Below, one piece after another: positions 16,212-25,362 of a stretch of 28,250 bases of DNA; the stretch's first letter is position 1, and each line of letters begins with the position of its first letter. A model generated the notes under the pieces. The model did not search any database. It saw nothing but the letters and a program-made list of their open reading frames with translations, and had not been told where the DNA came from. Source of the stretch: CAZZCN01 sp964652975 (GTDB taxonomy: Bacteria; Bacillota; Clostridia; Saccharofermentanales; UBA5734); contig CAZZCN010000039.1 of the NCBI GenBank assembly GCA_964652975.1, positions 1 through 28,250 on the forward strand. The letters are read 5' to 3'. Position numbers and translations under genes: made by a program.

Positions 16212-17060
16212 TCACTTTAAATCTGCAATAAATACGCCTTTTTCCATATATTTTTGTGCTGAAAAATACACAATTATAGTTGGAATTAATGAAATAGTTA
16301 CTCCGCTTAATAAGAGTCCATATGCATTGTATGTTGGACTTTGAAAGAACATTAAAGCAAGTGGAACTGTAAAAAGTTCTCTTTTCCCTAAATATATTAA
16401 TGGTCCCATTGAATCTTTCCAACTTGCAAGAAAGGTAAATATTGCAGCTACAACCAAAATAGATTTAGATTGTGGCATTATTATATTCCACCAAATTCTA
16501 AGATACCCAGCCCCGTCAATCTTTGCAGCTTCGTCCATCTCCTTTGGAATGCCTTTAATAAACTGAGAGATTAAAAGTATGGTAAATGAAGAACCAAATA
16601 ATTGTGGGACTAAAATTGGTGCAAAGCTATCTAACCAACCAATATTTCTAAAAAATAGAAATTGTGGAATCAAAGTAACCTGTGCAGGCAAAAACATAGT
16701 ACAAAGAAGAACGACAAAGATTGCTTTCTTAAATGCAAACTTAAATCTCGCAAAGCCAAATGCAACGAAGGACGAACTGATAACGCTAAACGTAACTGCG
16801 ACAGTTGCTAAAATAATACTGTTTATAATAAACTTATAAAACCCTAGTTCAATAAATACCTTAATGTAATGGTCCCACTGAGGTGTTTGAGGTATCCACT
16901 TGATTGGAATTGCAAAATACTCTGTGTTAGTTTTTAATGAGGATGTAATAATCCATAAAAACGGCACGGGTATTATAATAGTTAAAATAACTATAAAACC
17001 CTTTGAAAAAAGGGAGAACAGATTATCGCCTATCTTAAAATCTTTCATAAACCATTTCAC
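16212..17060 (-). CDS. Sugar ABC transporter permease (MalG type)
   Basis: This 282-residue inner-membrane permease has about six hydrophobic segments and the EAA loop EMDEAAKIDGAGYLRIWW (about 174-191) that contacts the ATPase. It is the second permease of a CUT1-type oligosaccharide importer. The GTG at 17060 sits only one base from AAAGGA. An in-frame ATG at 17048 lies about 13 bases from it, so the start is uncertain by four codons. No ATP-binding subunit is encoded nearby, as is common when one ATPase serves several clostridial sugar importers. Confidence 0.92.
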   Translation of the reverse strand: MKWFMKDFKIGDNLFSLFSKGFIVILTIIIPVPFLWIITSSLKTNTEYFAIPIKWIPQTPQWDHYIKVFIELGFYKFIINSIILATVAVTFSVISSSFVAFGFARFKFAFKKAIFVVLLCTMFLPAQVTLIPQFLFFRNIGWLDSFAPILVPQLFGSSFTILLISQFIKGIPKEMDEAAKIDGAGYLRIWWNIIMPQSKSILVVAAIFTFLASWKDSMGPLIYLGKRELFTVPLALMFFQSPTYNAYGLLLSGVTISLIPTIIVYFSAQKYMEKGVFIADLK

Positions 17061-17069
17061 ATCCTTTAA

Positions 17070-17990
17070 TCAATCTGCTGAAAACATTTTCGTCTTTTTA
17101 TTTAAAAATAAAATAGATATGCTTATAAATCCCGTTAGTAAGAAAATTACCCAGCCTATTGCAGAGGCAAGACCCATATTATATTCTTTAAAGCCGACAT
17201 TATAGAGGTAATATACAAGTGTTGCAAGTGAATTATTTATGCCCATACCCATTATTGAAGCAGAGCCTCCTGACTGAGCTAAGCCTATTGCAATATCAAA
17301 AATTTGCATACCGAATATAACTCCCATTATAGACTGATAGATAATCATAGGAGTAAGTAAAGGCAGTGATATTTTGCGAAACACCATAAAGTTAGATGCT
17401 CCGTCTATCTGTGCCGCTTCGTAATATGCTTTATCAATAGATTTAAGACCAGCTATAAAAACAAGCATTGGAGATCCTATATTCCAAAATGTAAATGCGA
17501 CCATTACAAATACCGCCTGACCCTTAATAGCAAGCCATGTCTGTTGTGGCAAATTTAGCAGGGAAAAAAGCTGGTTTATCAGCCCAAATTCTCCAGTACC
17601 AAAAACAGGAGACATCATCATTGAAAACGCAAGACCTATTACTAAACAAGGCATATATAAAAGTGTTCTTAAAGTTAAGTTGATTCTTTTGTTTTCTGCT
17701 AAGACCCAAGCGGTTATCACCCCAAATACCACCGAGATAAAAGTGCTGAATGTAGCAAAAATCAATGTGTTTGATAAGGCAATATGAAACGTTTTACTCG
17801 TTAACACCTCAGAATAATTTGAAAGACCTACGGGAATTGGTTCAGAAAACAGGTCCCATTTATAAAAAGACATAATAAGCGAAGACACAAAAGGAATCAA
17901 TATAAAGGCTACGAAGCCCATAACCCAGGGTGCAATAAATATATATCCCCATTTTTTATCCTTTTGAATAAAGGATTGTTTAATACGCAT
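17070..17990 (-). CDS. Sugar ABC transporter permease (MalF type)
   Basis: This 306-residue first permease of the importer has a short cytoplasmic N-terminus, about six transmembrane segments and the EAA loop YYEAAQIDGASNFMVFRKIS (about 189-208). A GGCAGGT-like ribosome site precedes the ATG. It lies 31 bases after the binding-protein gene and 9 bases before the second permease. The substrate is inferred from the neighbouring GH2 and GH130 genes to be a mannose-containing oligosaccharide. Confidence 0.92.
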   Translation of the reverse strand: MRIKQSFIQKDKKWGYIFIAPWVMGFVAFILIPFVSSLIMSFYKWDLFSEPIPVGLSNYSEVLTSKTFHIALSNTLIFATFSTFISVVFGVITAWVLAENKRINLTLRTLLYMPCLVIGLAFSMMMSPVFGTGEFGLINQLFSLLNLPQQTWLAIKGQAVFVMVAFTFWNIGSPMLVFIAGLKSIDKAYYEAAQIDGASNFMVFRKISLPLLTPMIIYQSIMGVIFGMQIFDIAIGLAQSGGSASIMGMGINNSLATLVYYLYNVGFKEYNMGLASAIGWVIFLLTGFISISILFLNKKTKMFSAD

Positions 17991-18021
17991 TGAATATACC
18001 TGCCTTTAAGCTCAAAGCTTT

Positions 18022-19275
18022 CTATTTTTCCAAAATTGGATTTCCCTCTTTTTCCACCTTTTCGCAAAATTGCTCCGCTGTTAGTTTCCCATTTATAAAA
18101 TCCGTCATAGCACCGCCTAAAAGCGTTTGAAATTCTGTTGAAAGGGATGGCTGCAAATAAATGTTTTCGCTGCCAATGCCGAATGCTTGATATTTATCTT
18201 TGTCCCAAGTGTTGATAACCGTGTCCAAAGCTTCCTTGGTTACAGGCAAATCGCAGAATTTTGCAAGTTTTAGCTGTGCATCATTTGAAAGCATCCACGC
18301 AACAACCTTATATGCCTCATCCTTGACCTTGCTTGATCTGGGGATTGCAACAGAATTGAAGTCGGCAAGAGTTATATCCTTGCCACCTTGTACTTTAATT
18401 GTTGGCAATGTTTTCATTTTTATTCCTGCATTGTCCATAGAGCGTATGCCCCAAGGACCTGTATAAGCTGTGATAACCTTGCCGGAGAGAATTGCATCAT
18501 CACAAGTACCGTAAGCTCCCGATGTGCCTTGCTCAAATGGAACCTGATATCCGCTTGTCATAAAATCTTTAAATTCCTTCATCGCTTTTATTCCGTTTGG
18601 ATTATTAACCATTACCTTATTTGTCTTGGTATCTACAATAGGGCTGCCTATGCTTGCTGTAAGTGTTAAAAGAACATCTGATACGTCCATGTTGATGCCC
18701 ATTTTGTTTGCATTCTTCATTGAAACATTGATTAATATTTCTGTTAGCTTTTTTGACTCAAAGGAGGTTTTCATATCAGGTGCTTCAACAGCTGCTTTTT
18801 CAAAATCCTCTAAGTTAATTACCGGTCTGCGCGCCACCATGCCAACTGGAACAGCCAATACTTCACCGCCCTTTACGAAAACGTTTTTAGCACCATCCAA
18901 GAGCTTTTCCGATGCTGCTGTAATTACCTGCACCGTGGCAAGATTCTCAAAAACATTTCCAGTTTTATAAGGTTTCCATGCCCAATGGTTAATAAAAACA
19001 ATATCCGCAGCTCGCCCTGACAAAAGGTCACTTCTTAGCTTGTCAAAATAAGCACCATAAGGTAAAACATTTAAAACAATGTCCACCTTTGGATTTGCGT
19101 CCTCGTAAACCTTTACCCATTCGTTAAAGTCTTTTTCCTCCATATTGCTCGCCCAACGTGTAATGGTTACAACAGTTTTACTGTCACTTGTTGTTTTTGT
19201 TGTTTCCTTGCCACCGCAAGAAACAGCAAAAATAACAATACCAATCAACAATAAAGAACAAAGTAGTTTTTTCAT
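18022..19275 (-). CDS. Sugar-binding lipoprotein of ABC transporter
   Basis: The protein has 417 residues. A lipoprotein signal ends FAVSCGG with the modified cysteine predicted at C20. The mature part is a family 1 solute-binding protein (VTITRWASNMEEKDFNEW, then LRSDLLSGRAADIVFIN). It would capture oligosaccharides at the cell surface and deliver them to the two permeases. I chose the ATG at 19275, which is preceded by AAAGGAGG. An upstream in-frame ATG at 19320 would overlap the URO-D gene and lacks a ribosome site. The gap to the URO-D-like 3 stop is 13 bases. Confidence 0.92.
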   Translation of the reverse strand: MKKLLCSLLLIGIVIFAVSCGGKETTKTTSDSKTVVTITRWASNMEEKDFNEWVKVYEDANPKVDIVLNVLPYGAYFDKLRSDLLSGRAADIVFINHWAWKPYKTGNVFENLATVQVITAASEKLLDGAKNVFVKGGEVLAVPVGMVARRPVINLEDFEKAAVEAPDMKTSFESKKLTEILINVSMKNANKMGINMDVSDVLLTLTASIGSPIVDTKTNKVMVNNPNGIKAMKEFKDFMTSGYQVPFEQGTSGAYGTCDDAILSGKVITAYTGPWGIRSMDNAGIKMKTLPTIKVQGGKDITLADFNSVAIPRSSKVKDEAYKVVAWMLSNDAQLKLAKFCDLPVTKEALDTVINTWDKDKYQAFGIGSENIYLQPSLSTEFQTLLGGAMTDFINGKLTAEQFCEKVEKEGNPILEK

Positions 19276-19288
19276 AAAAAGTCCTCCT

Positions 19289-20284
19289 TTAATCATTCCA
19301 ATAGGACACTGTAACAACAATATTTTCGAAGCTACATTCGTCCCCCGGTGAGGCTGTCCCTATTAAGCCTCCACCATTTACTATAAATAACTCTTTCATT
19401 TTATCAATATCTCTTTTGATATCCTGTGTTGAACCAAAAGCCAATACACCCTGTCTGTCAAGTTCTCCCCAAAAGGTAACCTTGCCTTTATATAATCTCG
19501 AAATTTCTTCAATATCCATACACCAAAGCTGCGAATTTAAGGCATCTACACCTATTTCAATCAAATCCCCTATTATTGGCATAATATATCCATCGCTATG
19601 AAAAAAGACGTATTTGTTCTTTGCTTTGATTTTTTTTATAAGCTTTGCATACAGCGGTTTATATAGCCGTCTAAACGAATCCGGTGAAATGAGCATTGAA
19701 ATCTGTGTGCCCCAGTCATCTGCAAAAACAATACCATCAACATCATAAGACAGCCACATATCCACCCAAGCCGAATAGTATTCAAATACCATATCCCTAA
19801 GCTTGAAAAACTCATCGCTTTCTTCTGCAATATCCATAAGCAAGTTCTCAACACCTCTTATGTGTTGCATTCTCTCAAAGATGTCGATGCACCAATGGGA
19901 GAGAATAAACTTATCCTTATTCTCTAGTATGCTCTTTTCGATGTTCTCTCGGTTTTTTGATAGCAGTTCAATTGGTGGTTTGTAATCACTTAAATTGTCC
20001 CAATTTTCAAGAGGGAATTTTTTAACCTCTCCAACTATTCCCTGTTTTATATTATGCCATTCACAGCCCCACCCATCGACATAAACACCAACTTCAAAGC
20101 GCTCGTTTCCAACTACTGGATTTGTGTAAGCAGGAAATGCAATATCAACAGAATATTTTGAAATCACATCGTATAAGTCCTGCCCGTATTTTTCGTAAAC
20201 ACAGGGTAAAGCCCAGCTTTGAACCGGAATTTTATCAGGCTTATTAAAGGTTAAGGTTCTTATCATTCTTTCTTTACTTGTCAT
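19289..20284 (-). CDS. URO-D-superfamily protein (UroD-like 3)
   Basis: This 331-residue cytoplasmic barrel protein starts MTSKERMIRTLTFNKPDKIP. The usual HxC motif reads HSD (H229, D231), while the C-terminal loop keeps a cysteine (SPGDECS, C317). The predicted metal site is therefore H-D-C rather than H-C-C. FADDWGTQ is the acidic strand motif. I chose the ATG at 20284: GGAGAAA lies just upstream and the start is one base after the UroD-like 4 stop. An ATG at 20326 would overlap that gene without need. The function is unknown. Coupling to UroD-like 4 suggests that the two work together. Confidence 0.8.
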   Translation of the reverse strand: MTSKERMIRTLTFNKPDKIPVQSWALPCVYEKYGQDLYDVISKYSVDIAFPAYTNPVVGNERFEVGVYVDGWGCEWHNIKQGIVGEVKKFPLENWDNLSDYKPPIELLSKNRENIEKSILENKDKFILSHWCIDIFERMQHIRGVENLLMDIAEESDEFFKLRDMVFEYYSAWVDMWLSYDVDGIVFADDWGTQISMLISPDSFRRLYKPLYAKLIKKIKAKNKYVFFHSDGYIMPIIGDLIEIGVDALNSQLWCMDIEEISRLYKGKVTFWGELDRQGVLAFGSTQDIKRDIDKMKELFIVNGGGLIGTASPGDECSFENIVVTVSYWND

Positions 20285-20285
20285 C

Positions 20286-21431
20286 TTATTTCTCCGCATA
20301 TATTCCATATGTTCTTGCGACCTCAATCATTGTAAAAATGTTTTCATGAGGGGTGTCTCTGCCGCACTGGTCGCCAGTGGATAATATGAATTTTCCACCC
20401 TTGGCTGCATCATCTATTGCTTGTTTTGCTGCGGATTTCACATCCTCGACTGAACCAAAAAGCATTACATCTGTTGTGTGTAAATTTCCCTTTAGTATTA
20501 GCTTATCGCCATAAAGCTCTTTCATCTCTTTTAGAACACAATCGCCCATATGAGGTATTTCAAGAGGGTCAATTACCGTCAAATCCGTTTCATTGTAGCA
20601 GATTTTTATAAGCTCCTTTTCCGGTCCACATGAGTGAATATGCGTTGGCATACCCGCCTCTTTACATCTCTTTGTAACATACTGAACTACAGGTAGTCCC
20701 AATTCTCTAAAAGTATCGACCGTTTGTAGAACAAGTGTTCCTGAATAACCTGTACAAATAAAATCAGGTCTGCTCTCCTCTGGTAGTGCCAAAAGATGCT
20801 CTAAACGAATCTTTATATGCTCTAAGTACTCATCTCTATATTTATAAAAGCTATCAGGGTCATCAGCAAAGGCATAAACATCATCCTCTGTGTGTATAAA
20901 GCTTGACATACCACAAAATATTCCAACAAGTCCCTGATGACCCATCTGCTCTTTTACAAACTTTATAAGCTCTGCTCCCTTTGGCCATTCTTTTTTGCCA
21001 ATGACAGGTTCCCAGCTTGTGGGCTTTTCAGCCATTCCGATTGAGGAAGGCTTGCAATGAGATGGTGGATTGTCCCTTGGATAAACCATTATTTTAGCTG
21101 ACCATTCAACCCCGTTTTCTGTTTCTTTTTTTTGTTGGGTGCAAATTTTCTCCTCATCCTTGAAAATGATAACCTCTTCCCATTCATGGTCTATTTCACC
21201 CAATTCTTCAAAAGGAACATAAACATAACCATCCATAAGGGCATCAAAGTTGAAATGCTTTGCCGCATTAATATAGGCCAACCACTGTGGTGGGTCTTGA
21301 TAAAGATATATATCCCAAAAGGGCTTGCCGGTCATTTTCACGGGAACCATATTAGAAATATCGGGGGAAACAGGCACACAATCTGTTATTTCACCCTGTA
21401 TTACCTTTAAAAGTCTTTCTCTGCTTGTCAT
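20286..21431 (-). CDS. URO-D-superfamily protein with H-C-C metal motif (UroD-like 4)
   Basis: The 381-residue protein has HIHSCGP (H266, C268) and STGDQCGRDTPHENI (C356), which matches the HxC...C zinc-ligand pattern of MtaA/MtbA/CmuA-type corrinoid methyltransferases. Of the four paralogues in this operon it is the only one with all three ligands. The ribosome site GGAGGTGAT is nearly perfect and supports the ATG at 21431. It lies 16 bases after the GH130 gene and 1 base before UroD-like 3. A methyl-transfer or demethylation step on a sugar is possible but unproven. No corrinoid-binding protein gene is in the window. Confidence 0.82.
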   Translation of the reverse strand: MTSRERLLKVIQGEITDCVPVSPDISNMVPVKMTGKPFWDIYLYQDPPQWLAYINAAKHFNFDALMDGYVYVPFEELGEIDHEWEEVIIFKDEEKICTQQKKETENGVEWSAKIMVYPRDNPPSHCKPSSIGMAEKPTSWEPVIGKKEWPKGAELIKFVKEQMGHQGLVGIFCGMSSFIHTEDDVYAFADDPDSFYKYRDEYLEHIKIRLEHLLALPEESRPDFICTGYSGTLVLQTVDTFRELGLPVVQYVTKRCKEAGMPTHIHSCGPEKELIKICYNETDLTVIDPLEIPHMGDCVLKEMKELYGDKLILKGNLHTTDVMLFGSVEDVKSAAKQAIDDAAKGGKFILSTGDQCGRDTPHENIFTMIEVARTYGIYAEK

Positions 21432-21447
21432 AATTTAATCACCTCCA

Positions 21448-22470
21448 CTATTTAATCGGTAGCTCGTCACCAGGAGCCAACTGCGAATTTTCTTTAACAT
21501 ATTCTATAAGATCGTGCATATTGGTATAAGCGATTGCTACATAGGTGTCTGCTGCACCGTAGTAAATTGCTGTGTTTCCCGTTTCGCTGTCGCATAAAGT
21601 AGAACAGGGGAAAATAACATTCGGAACAGCTCCATTTGTTTCGTACCATTCCTCAGGGCAGATTAAAAAATCACCCAAACGGTATTTGACCTTTGCCGGC
21701 TCCTCCAAGTCGAGTATTGCAACCCCCATAGAATAGATATAGCCATTACATGTGTTTACAACACCATGATAAAATAGCACCCAACCCTCGCTTGTTTCAA
21801 TTGGAACTGGTCCGGCACCGATTTTTAAACCCTGCCACCAACCACAAGCTCCTCTGGACATAACCTTACGATGCCTGCCCCAGTGAACCAAATCCGGACT
21901 TTCACTTACATATATGTCTCCAAACGGAGTGTGTCCGTTATCACTTGGACGATGGAGCATTAAATATTTGTTATTTACCTTCCGTGGAAATAAAACACCA
22001 TTCCTATTACATGGAACTGTTGGGTTTTCTAGACGAATAAAGGTTTTAAAATCCGTTGTTTTACCCATGCCAATTGATGGGCTACCACCAAAATCGGTGC
22101 AAAAAATAATGTAATATTCACCTTCAAGCTCTAAAAGACGTGGGTCGTAGGCATAACAAGGCTGATATGGATTACCCTCTTCATCAACCCATTTTATGTC
22201 ATTGTCGTCAACCTCCCAACAAAGCCCATCCTTTGAAAAGGCGACATGAATAAAGGGTAAATTGTTTTTGTGGTCGGCTCTAAAAATTCCAACATAGCCA
22301 CCTTTATATGGTATTACAGAACTATTGTATATTCTGTCAATACTCTTAGTATGATTTCTTTTAATAATAGGATTATTTTTATCTCTCCATATAACCCTAT
22401 CATAATTTTGCGGTTTTTCCTGCCATGGCATATTGTCCAGTTTCTCTGTATAAATTTTTAACGAATTCAT
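21448..22470 (-). CDS. GH130 beta-mannoside phosphorylase
   Basis: The protein has 340 residues and no signal peptide. It has the five-bladed propeller pattern of GH130: CYAYDPRLLELEGEYY (about 105-120, with D109 as likely proton donor), GVLFPRKVNNKYLMLHRP (about 158-175), KIGAGPVPIETSEGWVLFYH (about 216-235) and YYGAADTY (about 303-310). Members use phosphate to release mannose-1-phosphate from beta-mannosides such as mannosyl-glucose or mannooligosaccharides. The exact substrate cannot be read from sequence. AAGGGG precedes the ATG, 11 bases after the binding-module gene. Together with GH2 it gives two intracellular routes for imported oligosaccharides, one saving energy by phosphorolysis. 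Confidence 0.9.
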   Translation of the reverse strand: MNSLKIYTEKLDNMPWQEKPQNYDRVIWRDKNNPIIKRNHTKSIDRIYNSSVIPYKGGYVGIFRADHKNNLPFIHVAFSKDGLCWEVDDNDIKWVDEEGNPYQPCYAYDPRLLELEGEYYIIFCTDFGGSPSIGMGKTTDFKTFIRLENPTVPCNRNGVLFPRKVNNKYLMLHRPSDNGHTPFGDIYVSESPDLVHWGRHRKVMSRGACGWWQGLKIGAGPVPIETSEGWVLFYHGVVNTCNGYIYSMGVAILDLEEPAKVKYRLGDFLICPEEWYETNGAVPNVIFPCSTLCDSETGNTAIYYGAADTYVAIAYTNMHDLIEYVKENSQLAPGDELPIK

Positions 22471-22481
22471 TTGTTTACCCC

Positions 22482-25346
22482 TTATTCTTTAATTAATTTA
22501 ATATCATCTACAATAACTGTTGCACCATATGTGTTGTGTAGTCCTACATTAAAGACGCTAATATTTGACAAATTTGCCCCTGCCCCCTGAGCAACTGTAA
22601 AATCAGAAAGGTTAAGCTCGATAGTCATTTCTGTATTTGCAGTTATTGGTTTGTAGCTTTGTGAAATATTTGAGTTATTATCCGAAAAAATTTGAAAATA
22701 CACATTACCCGCTTGATTGGACTTAATCTTAAATGATATCTTTTTATAGGTAGACCAATCTTTTCCTGGGAAGCTATTGTAGAATGAACACCAGCCCGTA
22801 TTGTCTGTGTTAAAGGAAAGAGATTTTGTCCCGCTTAAAGCATTTCCAGTTAAGAGCGTAACATTTGCATTGTTACCATAAGCTGCTTGAATGGCTACGG
22901 TGTCCAAATAGTCCTCGAAATCATCTACTATACTATCTTGAATCGGCAGAACTGGTGGGGTATAGGTCTCTAAAAGTTCAATGTCATCTATCAAAACAGT
23001 TGCACCATAGGTGTTTGCTATACCAATTTTTATAATGCTAATCGCACTCGTATTTAAGGTGCTTCCCTGAGCCATAGGCATTTTGGCAAATTCAAAAACA
23101 AGATTTTTTTGGACATTTGCAGCAACAAGAATGTTTTCACTTGCGATATTCGCATTATCATCCGAGAATATTTGAAAATAGACATTACAATTCGCGCTGG
23201 GTTTTACCGTGAAAGACAGGTATTTATATTTGCTCCAATCCTTTGTATCAGCGCTCTTATAAAAGCTATCCCATCCATCCTGATTTGTTGTCCATTTCAT
23301 GGATTTTTGACCATTTAAAGCCTCTTGCTGCGTGCTTAAAGTCAGGTTTTGGTTGTTATAATCGGTTTTTAGTTTACTCTCGTCTATCAGCTCAAAGTTT
23401 TCAATCAAGGGCTGTTGTGTGGGGAGGGATGGTGGAGTATATTCTTTTAAAAGCTCGATATCATCAATTTCAATTAGTGCCCCATAGGTATCTTGAAAAC
23501 CAATCTTGAACATCTCTATTTTTTTCAAGTCCACAGGACCCAAAGAATTTTTTACCAAACTAAACTCACTGAGTTTAAAGACAACCTGTTCAGACTTCTG
23601 GGCTCCAATCAGCTTGCTAGCATCACTTACATTTTGATTGCTGTTTGAAAAGAGTTGAAAACGAACAGTGGTCGCTTGACTGGAGGTTACTTTAACGCTA
23701 ATGTAATTGTATTGACTAATATCCTTAAAAGAGAGGGTTTTAAATATGCTATCCCACCCATCTTTATTGGTAGTGAGCTTTAAAGACTTTTGGCTAGAGC
23801 TTACTTTAAGTGAAATACCAGTATTGTTATAAATCCTCTTTAACTCGTCGTCATTTTCATAGTAAGAAAAGCTGTCAATAAGGGGCAATAAATCCGTTGC
23901 ATTCACTGTCTGTGAATCTTCTTTTTTTGGTGACAGCCTTATATTATCTATAAAGATAATGCCGTCCACTAAGCTGTTGATGCCGATGGTGAGCCTCTGG
24001 ATACTCGTTTTATCCAGTACTTCATCAGAATTATAGGAGTATTCCTTTGAAACCTTAAAGCTATCAAAGCTAATGCTTATAAATCCTCCGTTGTTTGCCA
24101 GAAGATCCACATCACTATTCCAAAGCTCACCTGAAGTCTCCAATAATTGAATAGAGAGCTTAACCGGTTGCTTGGCAGTATTTACAAAAAAATTGATATA
24201 GGAATTTTTAGACCAGTTTGCGTTATCCTTGTCAAAGGAACGATTAACCGACTTCCACTCACTACCCTTGTATACAATTTTTAGTCCTTTTGAGCTATTC
24301 TGACCTTGTTTATCAGCTAAAATTGCTTCGGCACCATAAACCTTTTGTATCTCTTTATTGGTGTTGTAGGCTTGAAAGTCATCAATTAGATCTTTTGCAT
24401 AAACTGCATTGATAACCTTATCTTCGAAATTTCTTCTCGTATCATTAGTAAAATTTCCTACAAAAATATCATCAACATAAATTGTTCCTTTACCATTGCC
24501 GGTTACTACAATCTCTATACGGTTAATGCCATCCAAACTCAAAATCTTATCGCCATATCCTCTTGCAGAAAAGGCACTAAAAGGTATTTCAACAAAATCG
24601 CCACCTTTTTTATTCATTGTTATTTTTGCCTGCCACTGCTCTTGGCTTCTTTCGTCTATCTGAATTACAAAATCATTTCCACTGCCGTCCGAATTGAGAT
24701 AGAACTTAATACCTGTTGCCCCTATCCACATTTTGTCTGACTTATATAGCTCCCGAGAGGTGCCTGCCCAAGCCAAGGTACTGACATCATAGTCAAGCTT
24801 TAAGGATTTTGAGCTGCTGCCTTTTTTGATGTCAAGGCTCTGCTCCATTTTATCTCCTGCCAGGTGATGTGTGTAAACCTTGTTAAGCAAATCAGTGTTT
24901 TCATATGTTTCAAAATCATCAACCAATTTCATACTATCTTTTAATGATAAATTCTTATATTCAGATGCTTTGATAGTAATAAAAGACTTGACCTGTGTAC
25001 TTTTTGTCTGTTTATCCCTGACAGCTACAACACTTAAAAAATATTTTGTGTTATACCTTAACACACATGGTGAAAAAAGCACATTCTCACTTAAACTATA
25101 ATTTTCGATCAAAGGATTTTTTAAATTATCGTTTTCTGAAATGGTTACAAGATAATGTGTTGCATTTGCACTCTTTGTCCATCTATATGTTGGCATTGTT
25201 GAATTTGAGACTTGTTCTGCTGGTGAAAAACTTATTTCAAAGTCTCCTAGCTTTTTTGCGTTAAATGAGATTACAAGCACGGCAGCAATTGATGAAAGAA
25301 AAACTACTGCTATAACTATTATTAATATCTTTTTATTTTTGAACAT
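22482..25346 (-). CDS. Membrane-anchored protein with five CBM-like repeats
   Basis: The protein has 954 residues. An N-terminal membrane anchor (about 6-28) is followed by a fibronectin III-like domain (about 39-126) and five beta-sandwich modules (about 141-294, 319-471, 488-634, 646-793 and 805-953). Each opens (L/I)(I/V)(D/E)(D/S/N)F and closes with an IDDI-type strand, resembling CBM11/CIA30 domains. The last three are the most alike and are joined by YTPP(S/V)LP linkers. There is no hydrolase domain, dockerin or sortase signal. It probably displays glycan-binding domains on the cell surface. I chose the ATG at 25346, with GGGAGG upstream. An in-frame ATG at 25379 would overlap the GH5 gene. 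Confidence 0.82.
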   Translation of the reverse strand: MFKNKKILIIVIAVVFLSSIAAVLVISFNAKKLGDFEISFSPAEQVSNSTMPTYRWTKSANATHYLVTISENDNLKNPLIENYSLSENVLFSPCVLRYNTKYFLSVVAVRDKQTKSTQVKSFITIKASEYKNLSLKDSMKLVDDFETYENTDLLNKVYTHHLAGDKMEQSLDIKKGSSSKSLKLDYDVSTLAWAGTSRELYKSDKMWIGATGIKFYLNSDGSGNDFVIQIDERSQEQWQAKITMNKKGGDFVEIPFSAFSARGYGDKILSLDGINRIEIVVTGNGKGTIYVDDIFVGNFTNDTRRNFEDKVINAVYAKDLIDDFQAYNTNKEIQKVYGAEAILADKQGQNSSKGLKIVYKGSEWKSVNRSFDKDNANWSKNSYINFFVNTAKQPVKLSIQLLETSGELWNSDVDLLANNGGFISISFDSFKVSKEYSYNSDEVLDKTSIQRLTIGINSLVDGIIFIDNIRLSPKKEDSQTVNATDLLPLIDSFSYYENDDELKRIYNNTGISLKVSSSQKSLKLTTNKDGWDSIFKTLSFKDISQYNYISVKVTSSQATTVRFQLFSNSNQNVSDASKLIGAQKSEQVVFKLSEFSLVKNSLGPVDLKKIEMFKIGFQDTYGALIEIDDIELLKEYTPPSLPTQQPLIENFELIDESKLKTDYNNQNLTLSTQQEALNGQKSMKWTTNQDGWDSFYKSADTKDWSKYKYLSFTVKPSANCNVYFQIFSDDNANIASENILVAANVQKNLVFEFAKMPMAQGSTLNTSAISIIKIGIANTYGATVLIDDIELLETYTPPVLPIQDSIVDDFEDYLDTVAIQAAYGNNANVTLLTGNALSGTKSLSFNTDNTGWCSFYNSFPGKDWSTYKKISFKIKSNQAGNVYFQIFSDNNSNISQSYKPITANTEMTIELNLSDFTVAQGAGANLSNISVFNVGLHNTYGATVIVDDIKLIKE
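22488..24926 (-). repeat. Five tandem CBM11/CIA30-like modules (coding repeat)
   Basis: The five modules of about 150 residues lie in the surface protein above. Modules 3-5 share GWDS(I/F)(F/Y)K or GWCSFYN, (V/F)(Y/R)FQ(I/L)FS(D/N)(D/N)N and NTYGA(T/L).I.DIELL. Modules 1 and 2 are more distant, so the array grew in at least two phases. Confidence 0.75.
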
Positions 25347-25362
25347 TGTATTTTTTCCTCCC

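Noticed and set aside
11546..21431. Calling the four URO-D genes haem-biosynthesis hemE
   Set aside because: No RQAGRY-type motif, no other haem genes nearby, four diverged copies, and placement inside a sugar operon.
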